Shown here piece after piece: positions 8,229 to 15,873 of a DNA stretch of 64,000 nucleotides. Origin of the DNA: an uncultured Steroidobacter sp. (GTDB taxonomy: Bacteria > Pseudomonadota > Gammaproteobacteria > Steroidobacterales > Steroidobacteraceae); assembly GCA_937864115.1 (NCBI GenBank), contig CALMII010000017.1:124001-188000 (forward strand), given 5' to 3'. The number at the start of each line of letters is the position of its first letter. Positions within the stretch are counted from its first letter, which is position 1. A program made the translations under genes and the position numbers. Below the pieces are notes generated by a model, which was not told where the DNA came from, did not search any database, and worked only from the letters and a program-made list of their open reading frames with translations.

Positions 8229-9779
8229 GTGAGCGCAGCCAGCTCCGCCGCCGTTCCTGCACCGCTGGCCGAAGGCTCGCGGTCGCTCATCGCCTCCGCA
8301 CTGGCGCTGGGCACGTTCATGCAGGTGCTCGACACGACCATTGCGAACGTGTCGATCCCGACCATCGCCGGCAATCTCGGCGTGTCGACCGATCAGGGTA
8401 CGTGGGTGATCACTTCGTTCGCAGTGGCGAACGGCATCTCCGTGCCCCTTACCGGCTGGCTGATGCAGCGCTTCGGCGTGGTCAAGGTCTTCGTCGCCGC
8501 GGTGGTGATGTTCACGATCGCTTCGTTCCTGTGCGGCATTGCGTGGAGCCTGTCGAGCCTGGTCGCGTTCCGCGTGCTGCAGGGCCTGGTTTCCGGCCCG
8601 ATGGTGCCGGGCTCGCAGGCGTTGCTGCTGTCGATCTTTCCGGCCGAGCGCAAAGGCGCGGCGCTGGCCTTGTGGTCGATGACCACGCTGGTGGCGCCGA
8701 TCGCGGGGCCGATCCTCGGCGGCCACATCTCCGACAACTATTCCTGGCCGTGGATCTTCTTCATCAACGTACCGGTGGGGCTGCTTTGTGCCGGCGTGTG
8801 CTGGCAGGGACTGAAGCATCGCGAGACGCCGACCCGCAAGCTGCCGATCGACATCGTCGGCCTGTCGCTGCTGGTCATGTGGGTCGGCGCGCTGCAGCTC
8901 ATGCTCGATACCGGCAAGGATCAGGACTGGTTCTCCTCGCCGCTGATCGTGGCCGAAGCCATCATCGCCGGCGTCGGCTTCATCGCCTTCATCATCTGGG
9001 AGCTGGGCGAGAAGCATCCCATCATCGATCTGTCGCTGTTCCGCCGGCCCAATTTCGCGCTCGGCGTCGTCGTGATGTGCGTCGGCTATGCGATCTTCTT
9101 CGGCGCGGTGGTGATTCAACCGCTGTGGCTGCAGAGCTGGATCGGCTACACCGCCACCTGGGCCGGACTGGTCGCGGCGCCGAGCGGCGTCGTGGCGGTG
9201 CTCCTCTCGCCGCTGGGCGGCCGTTACCTCGATCGCTTCGATCCGCGCATGTTCGCCTCGGTGTCATTCGTCGCGTTCGGAATCTCCTATTTCATGCGCG
9301 CGAACTACACGGCCGATGCGAGCTTCGCCGCATTCGTCATGCCGCTGCTGGTGCAGGGTATCGGCATGTCGATGTTCTTCATCGCGGTGTTGAGCATCGT
9401 GCTGGAGGGCGTGCCGCCGGCGCAGATCCCCGCCGCATCCGGCCTGTCGAATTTCATGCGCATCACCGCCGGCGCCTTCGCCACCTCGATCATCACCACG
9501 TTCTGGGATCGTCATGCAGCGCTGCACCAGACACGGTTGGCCGAAGCCACCAGCGTGTTCGATCCGCGCCTGCAGCAATCGGTCGAGGCGATGCAGGGCC
9601 TGGGTTTCAGCGAGGAGCAGTCGCTCGGCGCTATCACCCACACGCTGTCGGGGCAGGCCTATCTGATGTCGATGCTCGACTACTTCTGGCTGTGCGGCTG
9701 GCTGTGCGTGCTGATGGCGGTACTGGTGTGGTTCACCCGACGACCGCAGGGGTCGGCCGGACCGGTCGCGGCCGACTGA
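8229..9779 (+). CDS. emrB: EmrB/QacA-type drug:H+ antiporter (DHA2, 14 TM)
   Basis: 516 aa, GTG start 12 bases after emrA. The first helix carries the DHA2 signature VLDTTIANVSIPTIAGNLG, followed by the antiporter region WVITSFAVANGISVPLTGWL and motif C-like GPILGGHISDNYSW. About 14 hydrophobic segments are visible. It is the proton-driven inner-membrane pump of the tripartite system that exports hydrophobic compounds across both membranes. The stop is only 8 bases from the convergent stop of the next gene, with no terminator visible between them. Confidence 0.94.
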   Translation: MSAASSAAVPAPLAEGSRSLIASALALGTFMQVLDTTIANVSIPTIAGNLGVSTDQGTWVITSFAVANGISVPLTGWLMQRFGVVKVFVAAVVMFTIASFLCGIAWSLSSLVAFRVLQGLVSGPMVPGSQALLLSIFPAERKGAALALWSMTTLVAPIAGPILGGHISDNYSWPWIFFINVPVGLLCAGVCWQGLKHRETPTRKLPIDIVGLSLLVMWVGALQLMLDTGKDQDWFSSPLIVAEAIIAGVGFIAFIIWELGEKHPIIDLSLFRRPNFALGVVVMCVGYAIFFGAVVIQPLWLQSWIGYTATWAGLVAAPSGVVAVLLSPLGGRYLDRFDPRMFASVSFVAFGISYFMRANYTADASFAAFVMPLLVQGIGMSMFFIAVLSIVLEGVPPAQIPAASGLSNFMRITAGAFATSIITTFWDRHAALHQTRLAEATSVFDPRLQQSVEAMQGLGFSEEQSLGAITHTLSGQAYLMSMLDYFWLCGWLCVLMAVLVWFTRRPQGSAGPVAAD

Positions 9780-9787
9780 TTACTTGG

Positions 9788-11017
9788 CTACTTGGCCGGC
9801 CGCGGCAGCTCGTCCATGTGGCGCAGCTGCGGGAACAGGCGCATCCACAGTGCGGCGACCGTCAACGTCGCGATGCCGCCGATCACGACGGCGCGCACCG
9901 TGCCGAACCACGCTGCCGTGATTCCCGATTCGAACTCTCCCAGTTCGTTCGACGCGCCGACGAATACGGCATTCACCGCGCTGACCCGGCCGCGGATCTC
10001 GTCCGGCGTTTCCAGCTGCACCAGCAGGTGCCGCAGGTACACGCTCACCATGTCTCCCGCACCGAGCACGATCAGCGCGACGCAGGACAGCGCGAGACTC
10101 GTCGACAGACCGAAGACGATGGTTGCGACACCGAATGCACCGACGCCACCGAACAGCCAGCGGCCGACGTGCCGGGTCAGCGGCCGCGTCGCCAGCATCA
10201 GCGCGCAGATCATGGCGCCGATCGCCGGCGCCGTGCGCAACAGTCCCAGGCCAACGGAATTGGTGTGCAGGATGTCCTGCGCATAGACCGGCAGCAGTGC
10301 CGTCGCGCCGCCGAACAGCACCGCAAACAGATCGAGCGAGATCGCCCCGAGCACGACGGGTTTCGACTTCACGAACCTCAGGCCCGACAACAGCGACTGC
10401 AGCGTGACGCCGCGTGCACCGCTGCGCTCCGCGCGACCGCCGGTGCGCAATCGCGAGAGCAGCAGCGTCGAGATGCACAGCAGCCCGGCCACCGTACCGA
10501 AGACGACCGGAGCGCCGGCGAGATACAGCAGGCCGCCGAGCGTCGGACCGACGATGGTCGACACCTGGAAGACGGATTGATTGACCGCCAGCGCCCGCGG
10601 ATAGATTTCCGGCTTCACCAGATTGGGCAGCAGCGCCTGAGACGCCGGCATGGCGAACGCGCGCGTGATGCCCAGCAGGGTCATGACCGCGAAGATCAGG
10701 TTGACGTTGCCTGCGCTGCGCAGCGACAGCAGCAGCAGGCACAGCGCCGAAACCATGTTCAGCAGGTAGCAGCCCGTCAGGATGCGGCGCCGGTCGTTGA
10801 AGTCGGCGACGTGACCCGCCGGCAGGATCAGCACCACGAAAGGCAGGAACTGCGACAGCCCGATGAGCCCGAGGTGCAGCGGATCGCGCGTCATCGCGTA
10901 GACCTGCCAGCCGACGGCGACCGTCTGCATCTGCACCGCCAGCGTCGACAGGCAGCGCGCCACCAGGTAGCGAATGAAATCGTGTTCGCCCGACAGGGCG
11001 AGGTGAGGCGCGGTCAT
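9788..11017 (-). CDS. MFS exporter, EntS-like (MFS_3)
   Basis: 409 aa from the ATG at 11017, which overlaps the stop of the upstream gene (ATGA). The frame extends 16 codons further, but the family start (FIRYLVARCLSTLAVQMQ) fits the internal ATG. Twelve hydrophobic segments are visible. The start LVARCLSTLAVQ and VAVGWQVYAMTRDPLHLGLI, and the loop HVADFNDRRRIL after TM2, are typical of the enterobactin-exporter-like group. The substrate is not predictable. The overlap with the nuclease-like gene upstream means the two are very likely translated from one message. Confidence 0.85.
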   Translation of the reverse strand: MTAPHLALSGEHDFIRYLVARCLSTLAVQMQTVAVGWQVYAMTRDPLHLGLIGLSQFLPFVVLILPAGHVADFNDRRRILTGCYLLNMVSALCLLLLSLRSAGNVNLIFAVMTLLGITRAFAMPASQALLPNLVKPEIYPRALAVNQSVFQVSTIVGPTLGGLLYLAGAPVVFGTVAGLLCISTLLLSRLRTGGRAERSGARGVTLQSLLSGLRFVKSKPVVLGAISLDLFAVLFGGATALLPVYAQDILHTNSVGLGLLRTAPAIGAMICALMLATRPLTRHVGRWLFGGVGAFGVATIVFGLSTSLALSCVALIVLGAGDMVSVYLRHLLVQLETPDEIRGRVSAVNAVFVGASNELGEFESGITAAWFGTVRAVVIGGIATLTVAALWMRLFPQLRHMDELPRPAK

Positions 11018-13284
11018 CCGGAAGTCTGCAGGGCTTTCGAAGGCTGCGCAGGATACACATCCCAAACTGCCTCGGTCTCGATCACCTCGACAAAGCGTTC
11101 GGCATTGAAGCCTTCGGGGTACAGACTCGCGCCAGGCGCATCTGCATCCACTTCAGGCACCTCGCTGACTCCACCGTTCCCGGCGGGCGGTCGTCCAGGA
11201 TCGTTCAACAGGTGCCGATCATCACGCAGTGCAATGAGCAGCTCTTCGATGGAGATCTTCAGAAAGCCGCCGAACCGCTGGTGGTCGCATTCGATGCACG
11301 TGTCGGCGATCCACACGTGTTGCCGGGTCGGAATCAGGCCCTCGGCCCAACCCAGCTGCGTGCGAAACCCCACGTCGGAAGAGATGGCCAGCAACACCGC
11401 TTCTGCCTTGCGCCGAAGCTGCTGACCGGCTTTGCGAAGCGCAGTGGTGGCGTGCAGCCAGGCATCGCGCTGGGATCGTCGCATGAACGTCGACTTCACC
11501 TCGATGATGAAGAGATGCCCGTCGAAGGTGGCGATCAGATCCACTTCGCCAGCGTCCTCCGCGTTGCGCGGCGGCGCCCAGTTGAGCAGCGTCCTGAACC
11601 CGCGCTCCTCGAGCAGTCTGGCGATCCCTGCTTCGATCCGTTGCGCCTCGTCCCGCGCCTGCCCGCGGCGCGCGCCGAGCCGCCTCAGGTTGTTGATCGC
11701 AGCCGTGCTGTTGTTCTGCACGCCGACGACCCACGGCAACTGCACCAGCGTCGCCCCGAACTTGAGGACCGGCCGCTCGAACAGATGGGGATGAAGACCT
11801 GGCTCATTGCGCTGCAGCCGTTCCGCCGTCGCGACCATGTCATGCGTCCAGAAGTCCAGGATCGCGGACGCCATCCGCGGATCGCCTCCCGGCTGCGACT
11901 TCGTGACGGTCCACCCGGTGATCTTGGACACCTTGGAGTCCCGACCCGACCAGGTGAGCGGCAGTCGGTTCTGGAGCCCGTCGCGAAGGCCATCCATGGC
12001 CAGACGCTGCAACGCGACGATCCAGTCGCCCGAAGCATCGACACGTTCGGCGAAGGCGGCCAGGAAGTCCCGCAGGAAGAAGGCGGACATCAGGTCGAGC
12101 GACAGCAGCGCGCGGAAGAGATCGACCGTGTCTCCGGCGTCGGACGTCACCGTGTCGGCGACACCGTACGCCTCACGCAGTCGAAGCTGCGCTTGCAGAG
12201 CCCGCAGCCAGGCCAGCCGGTTGGCCTCCGCGTTCTCCGCTCGACCGATCATCCATGCGGCCTGATCGGCGGCCACCTGCTCGACGTAGGTGTCGACCGC
12301 GCGGTGGAACCAGTATCCATGCAGGCGCCCGAGCTTCAGCCCGTCGCGTTGCCACGCCTCCCGTGCGGCCGGATCCACCTCGACGATCTCGAGCCGATCG
12401 CCACGCCTCTCGAACCGAACACCGTCGTCGTAGCTGAATGCGTCAGCGGACCTGGAGATGAACTCGTTCAACTCGATCTGCGCGTCCATCAGCGCGTGAA
12501 AGGCGTGCAGATTCCGCAGGGCTTCGCCCGCGCCGGCCGTGCCGGATTCGAAGAGAACCGGTCGAAGATGCCGCGCAAGCGACCTTCCGATGCCGTCGTC
12601 CGTCAGCTTCAGTGACGAACTGCTGGTCCCTGCGAGCTTCCACGCAAGCAGATCGCTGAGTGCATCCCAGGCGACCTGAACATCCACTCCGGAGGGCAGT
12701 GCGGACGCCTTGACATCGAAGTCCCTCGGAACGAGCACTTCGAAGGCGTAGAGGCTCGCGTAGAGCAGGAGATCGAAGACCGACAACCCCGCCAGCTGCG
12801 CCTTCTGCGCGTCCAGGACCGCGACCCGTTCGTGGTGCGCCTGGGCGAACAGATCGAGCATCCGACACAGCTCGGCGACTGCTTCGTTCTCGATCGCGGC
12901 CTGGTCCAGTTCAATTCGCCGTGGCGAGTGCGATTTCAAGACGAGCCCGGAGCGTCTGACCGCGTGGACCAGCACCTCGGGCGTCTCGCGCGCAATCCGC
13001 GTCACCAATCCATCGGTAGTCACGAACTCCTGCCCGAAATATCGCACCAGGGCGAGCAACATCGCCTCGCCACCCCACACGTCGGGCTGGCAGCTCTTCA
13101 CGACATCGCTCGCCCAGAAGAGGCTGTCCCGTTCCTTCTTCGTGGCCTTCTTCTTGCCAGTGCGTACAGGCTTTCCGTCAAGATAAGCAGTCGCGATTCG
13201 CTCGACGGCGATCCGCTGCGCGACACCGTCGCCAATCAACCGAGCGAACAGGTCGTCATAGTAGTTCGTCACGCGCTGATCCAT
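11014..13284 (-). CDS. Large protein with PD-(D/E)XK/NERD-like nuclease domain, family unknown
   Basis: 756 aa. I do not recognise the first 540 residues: they are mostly helical, with a Lys-rich stretch (KKKATKKER, about 45-53), and no ATPase motif is visible. The C-terminal part carries a nuclease-like core: Glu551 in a helix (RIEAGIARLLEERGF), Asp582 in GEVDLIATFDG, then IIEVKS with Glu595 and Lys597, followed by a basic helix. This is the E...D...ExK order of PD-(D/E)XK enzymes, closest in look to NERD or restriction-type domains. It precedes, and overlaps by four bases, an MFS exporter gene, and lies next to a PIN toxin-antitoxin module. A defence or DNA-processing role is inference. Confidence 0.6.
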   Translation of the reverse strand: MDQRVTNYYDDLFARLIGDGVAQRIAVERIATAYLDGKPVRTGKKKATKKERDSLFWASDVVKSCQPDVWGGEAMLLALVRYFGQEFVTTDGLVTRIARETPEVLVHAVRRSGLVLKSHSPRRIELDQAAIENEAVAELCRMLDLFAQAHHERVAVLDAQKAQLAGLSVFDLLLYASLYAFEVLVPRDFDVKASALPSGVDVQVAWDALSDLLAWKLAGTSSSSLKLTDDGIGRSLARHLRPVLFESGTAGAGEALRNLHAFHALMDAQIELNEFISRSADAFSYDDGVRFERRGDRLEIVEVDPAAREAWQRDGLKLGRLHGYWFHRAVDTYVEQVAADQAAWMIGRAENAEANRLAWLRALQAQLRLREAYGVADTVTSDAGDTVDLFRALLSLDLMSAFFLRDFLAAFAERVDASGDWIVALQRLAMDGLRDGLQNRLPLTWSGRDSKVSKITGWTVTKSQPGGDPRMASAILDFWTHDMVATAERLQRNEPGLHPHLFERPVLKFGATLVQLPWVVGVQNNSTAAINNLRRLGARRGQARDEAQRIEAGIARLLEERGFRTLLNWAPPRNAEDAGEVDLIATFDGHLFIIEVKSTFMRRSQRDAWLHATTALRKAGQQLRRKAEAVLLAISSDVGFRTQLGWAEGLIPTRQHVWIADTCIECDHQRFGGFLKISIEELLIALRDDRHLLNDPGRPPAGNGGVSEVPEVDADAPGASLYPEGFNAERFVEVIETEAVWDVYPAQPSKALQTSG

Positions 13285-13372
13285 GAGCGGATGTCTGCCA
13301 AGGTCACCGCTTTGCCATCAGCCCGACCGATGGAAGAACGGCTTGAGGACCATGGAGCGCGATAGATGTTGA

Positions 13373-13816
13373 TTACCCGGCATCCGCTACGAGCAACGTG
13401 AACTGCGACCTGCCGATCAACTTCCTGAAGTCCCGATCGAAACTCACCAGGTGTTCGCCAAGATGAATGGTTGCAGCGGCCAGCCAGGCATCCGGAATGG
13501 CATTGCCCTTGAGCTGCTTCTCAACGCAAAGCTGTCTCAGACGCGGCCACTCGGCCCCCAGCTCCGCGAGGCGAACACCTTGAGCGGCAAGCAGCGCATC
13601 GATAAAGGCGACAGCGTCCTCGACGGGAGTCGGTTCCGGGAAGATCCTGGGGCTGCTCACCAGACGCAGGAAGCTGGCGATCACCATTGGCATCAAGACC
13701 AAAGTGCTGCCAGAAGCCGCAGCAGAGGCGGCCTGTTCCAGCCACCTGCGCGCGATCGAGTGGTGGGGATGGTCGCTGCGCGACGCAGCGACGAGGACAT
13801 TGACGTCAGGCGTCAT
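13373..13816 (-). CDS. vapC: PIN-domain toxin (VapC-like)
   Basis: 147 aa. The PIN fold is indicated by Asp4 in MTPDVNVLVAA, Asp109 in AIPDAWLAAA and Asp127/Asp129 in SFDRDF. The usual acidic residue in the second motif is not visible: the expected position reads MPMVIASFLRL. The FLRLVSSPRIF stretch marks a VapC subgroup. PIN toxins cleave specific tRNAs or other RNA with Mg2+/Mn2+. The start overlaps the end of the antitoxin gene by 11 bases, the usual antitoxin-first order. Confidence 0.82.
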   Translation of the reverse strand: MTPDVNVLVAASRSDHPHHSIARRWLEQAASAAASGSTLVLMPMVIASFLRLVSSPRIFPEPTPVEDAVAFIDALLAAQGVRLAELGAEWPRLRQLCVEKQLKGNAIPDAWLAAATIHLGEHLVSFDRDFRKLIGRSQFTLLVADAG

Positions 13817-14048
13817 CGCCCAATGCTGCCAACATCGCCTTGTTGCTCAGCGGGTCGACTCCGGTCGCCAGACCTCCACGCCCCTTGAATACAGGAAGGC
13901 GGAGCTTGCCGCGCTGAGGCGCCGCCTGACTTCGAAGGCGCAGTTCCAGGCCCTCCTCGATCACGCGAGTCAGACTGGTGCGCTGCTGCGCCGCAAGTGC
14001 CTTGGCGTCGGCCAGCAACTGGTCGTTGATGTCGAGTGTTGTCTTCAT
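13806..14048 (-). CDS. vapB: VapB-like antitoxin (ribbon-helix-helix)
   Basis: 80 aa. The N-terminus MKTTLDINDQLLADAKALA, followed by a helix with TSLTRVIEEGL, is the ribbon-helix-helix DNA-binding pattern of VapB antitoxins. The C-terminal GRGGLATGVDPLSN segment is the toxin-neutralising tail seen in this group. It is the first gene of a two-gene operon with the overlapping PIN toxin. A TACAGA-N2-TCTGTA inverted repeat 10 bases before the ATG is the likely autoregulatory operator. Confidence 0.85.
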   Translation of the reverse strand: MKTTLDINDQLLADAKALAAQQRTSLTRVIEEGLELRLRSQAAPQRGKLRLPVFKGRGGLATGVDPLSNKAMLAALGDDA

Positions 14049-14058
14049 GGATCGATGC

Positions 14059-14072
14059 TACAGATTTCTGTA
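14059..14072 (-). promoter_or_regulatory. Operator candidate of the first PIN module
   Basis: TACAGATTTCTGTA has perfect 6-bp arms with a 2-base centre, 10 bases upstream of the antitoxin ATG. Its position suggests binding by the antitoxin or the antitoxin-toxin complex. Confidence 0.5.
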
Positions 14073-14119
14073 TTTCGAAAGCAAGCAGGCGCATTTTCAC
14101 GCTCATGGCGTGGGTAGAT

Positions 14120-14620
14120 TCAGACGTTCTCTCTAACCTGACGGCGCGCCGCGAAAAACGACCGCAGCAATCCGCTGCATTCCCCGGCGAGTACACCAGT
14201 CGTCATGTCCAGCCGATGGTTGAGTGCAGCGTGCTGCACGATGTTGAAGACCGACCCTGCCGCGCCCGCCCGCGGATCGGTGGCGGCATAGACCAGCCGC
14301 TTCACGCGGGCATGCACCATCGCACTGGCGCACATCGCACACGGCTCCAGCGTTACGTAGAGCGTCGTGTCGAGCAGGCGGTAATTGCCGATGTTCTGGG
14401 CAGCGGCGCGCAGTGCAATCATTTCTGCGTGGGCGGTCGGATCGCTGGTGCTGATGGGCCGGTTCCAGCCTTCCGCCAGCAGGTTGCCGTCCTTGACGAT
14501 GACTGCGCCCACGGGAACCTCGCCTGCTGCCTGCGCCATCTGCGCGAGCCGGATCGCATGACGCATCCAGTGGGCGTCGATCTCGGCGATCGGGGTGAAA
14601 GACGGGTCCGGCTGATTCAT
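14120..14620 (-). CDS. tadA: tRNA-specific adenosine deaminase TadA
   Basis: 166 aa from the ATG at 14620. An in-frame upstream extension of 43 codons is not conserved-looking. The zinc-dependent deaminase motifs are complete: His64-Ala-Glu66 and Pro93-Cys94-Ala-Met-Cys97. It converts A34 to inosine in tRNA-Arg(ACG). Length and motifs match TadA rather than riboflavin or dCMP deaminases. It is a housekeeping gene between two accessory modules and appears to be transcribed alone. Confidence 0.94.
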   Translation of the reverse strand: MNQPDPSFTPIAEIDAHWMRHAIRLAQMAQAAGEVPVGAVIVKDGNLLAEGWNRPISTSDPTAHAEMIALRAAAQNIGNYRLLDTTLYVTLEPCAMCASAMVHARVKRLVYAATDPRAGAAGSVFNIVQHAALNHRLDMTTGVLAGECSGLLRSFFAARRQVRENV

Positions 14621-14778
14621 GCGCGGGAGGATAGCGGATTCCGTACTGGCTCTTGCACGGTCCAGCGAGGGAAGCGAACGGCTTTCATGCAATGACCTCG
14701 CTCCGACAACTAGGCGGACATCACGACGAGAACTCGTGATGATGTTCATACTCCCCTGACCAACGACCTGACACAGCG
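14621..14778. other. Intergenic stretch with an 8-bp hairpin
   Basis: 158 bases between tadA and the HTH gene. It contains CATCACGA (14719-14726) and TCGTGATG (14734-14741), a perfect 8-bp inverted repeat with a 7-base loop and no T-tract. I see no gene here. Confidence 0.4.
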
Positions 14779-15048
14779 CTATCCCGCACGCCGGGCCCTT
14801 GCTTTCGACAAATTCGACACACCATGGGCCGGCTGCCTGGTCGAAGGTTGTTCATACGCGAAGAGATCGCCGGGCTGGCATTCCAGGATCTCGCACAGTT
14901 TTTCCAACGTGCCGAATCGGATGGCGCGCGCCCTGCCGGTTTTCAACACGGAAAGATTCTGTGGCGTGATGCCGATGCGGTCGGCCAGCTCATTGAGCCG
15001 CATCTTTCTACGCGCCAGCATGACATCGAGATTGACAACGATCGGCAT
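14779..15048 (-). CDS. XRE/Cro-family HTH regulator (YozG-like)
   Basis: 89 aa. The first 68 residues are a compact helix-turn-helix (RLNELADRIGITPQNLSVLK, then IRFGTLEKLCEILECQPGDL) of the type paired with DUF2975 membrane proteins, as with YozG/YoaS in Bacillus. It is the second gene of a two-gene operon, 20 bases after the DUF2975 gene. The short tail is Arg/Ala-rich. It is a strong candidate to bind the 16-bp palindrome in the operon's control region (15788-15803). Confidence 0.88.
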   Translation of the reverse strand: MPIVVNLDVMLARRKMRLNELADRIGITPQNLSVLKTGRARAIRFGTLEKLCEILECQPGDLFAYEQPSTRQPAHGVSNLSKARARRAG

Positions 15049-15068
15049 GTACTCACTCTCAAATCAAA

Positions 15069-15719
15069 CTAGATCACCAATGCCTGCTCGGCTTCCAGCT
15101 CTCGATTTTCATCGCGAATCTCCCGGCCGACGTCCATCACCCAGGAAACAAAAATGATAACGACGCCCGCATACAGGGGCCAGAACGAGCCAAAAGAACC
15201 GACATTCACGTCCACTGGCGGTAACCATGGCTGCGGACCCGCCTGCACCAGCAAATAGGCGAACAAGGCCGGCAAGAACTGCGCTGCGAATCCGAGCAAT
15301 GTAGTGACTCCGATCTGCCGGATCTGGCGGATGTTGTCTGGGGCAAAGATATCGCCCCTCGCATAGTTACCGAAAAGCTTGAACATGTGATACGTAAACT
15401 TCAGCAGCCACGCGAAATAAAGCAGCACAACAAGACCGAGCAGAATTTTGGACTCGGCACTGACGATCTGATCGATGGAGACCCTGCGATAGAGAGCGTC
15501 GCCCGGTTCAACGCGACCCAAACCAATGCCGATGCTCCAGATCGACGAGGCGCTTCCCACATTCAAACCCCAACTGCCCGAGGTCGGGGCAAATGCAATG
15601 ATCGATAGCCACGCGGCCAGCCAGAGACCAATGGCGCCCATGTACATCCCGCACAGCCGTTTCGCTGCGCCGCTGAATCTCTTTATCGCGGATAACCGTG
15701 ATTCTGCTTTCGTACTCAT
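15069..15719 (-). CDS. DUF2975 membrane protein
   Basis: 216 aa from the ATG at 15719 (MSTKAESRLS). The open frame continues to 15788, but a TTGACA/TATTCT promoter would start transcription near 15754, inside that extension, so the shorter start is preferred. Four hydrophobic segments are visible, with FKLFGNYARGDIFAPDNIRQI between the second and third, which is typical of DUF2975. Function is unknown. The constant pairing with a small HTH protein suggests a membrane-linked regulatory unit. Confidence 0.85.
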   Translation of the reverse strand: MSTKAESRLSAIKRFSGAAKRLCGMYMGAIGLWLAAWLSIIAFAPTSGSWGLNVGSASSIWSIGIGLGRVEPGDALYRRVSIDQIVSAESKILLGLVVLLYFAWLLKFTYHMFKLFGNYARGDIFAPDNIRQIRQIGVTTLLGFAAQFLPALFAYLLVQAGPQPWLPPVDVNVGSFGSFWPLYAGVVIIFVSWVMDVGREIRDENRELEAEQALVI

Positions 15720-15760
15720 GCCTGCTCTCGTAGCGGATCGGTGAATGAACGCAGCGAACA

Positions 15761-15788
15761 AGAATAGCCACGACCATGCGATTGTCAA
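15761..15788 (-). promoter_or_regulatory. Sigma-70 promoter of the DUF2975-HTH operon
   Basis: Minus-strand TTGACA (15783-15788), a 16-base spacer, then TATTCT (15761-15766). The expected transcript starts near 15754, about 35 bases before the DUF2975 ATG. The -35 element abuts the 16-bp palindrome. Confidence 0.65.
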
Positions 15789-15810
15789 TCAATAATTATT
15801 GATATACGAT
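15782..15810 (+). promoter_or_regulatory. Candidate promoter of the esterase gene
   Basis: Plus-strand TTGTCA (15782-15787), a 17-base spacer and TACGAT (15805-15810). The spacer is almost exactly the ATCAATAATTATTGAT palindrome. The promoter overlaps the divergent DUF2975 promoter. Confidence 0.45.
15788..15803. promoter_or_regulatory. 16-bp perfect palindrome, divergent operator candidate
   Basis: ATCAATAATTATTGAT is a perfect palindrome in a very AT-rich island within G+C-rich DNA. It abuts the -35 of the leftward promoter and fills the spacer of the rightward one. The HTH protein encoded at 14779-15048 is the natural candidate ligand (inference). Confidence 0.6.
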
Positions 15811-15873
15811 AATTAAAGATCGATATTCAGTCGACCACGCCATGTACGTTCGCAGGACGCCCGGAGACTACGC

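Noticed and set aside
8402..11425. Very long alternative reading frames (for example 8402-11425 plus, 42702-45191 minus, 61813-63513 minus, 22420-24318 plus)
   Set aside because: They lie over or opposite well-recognised genes, have compositions dominated by Arg, Ala, His and Gln, and show no family motif. This is the usual effect of high third-position G+C.
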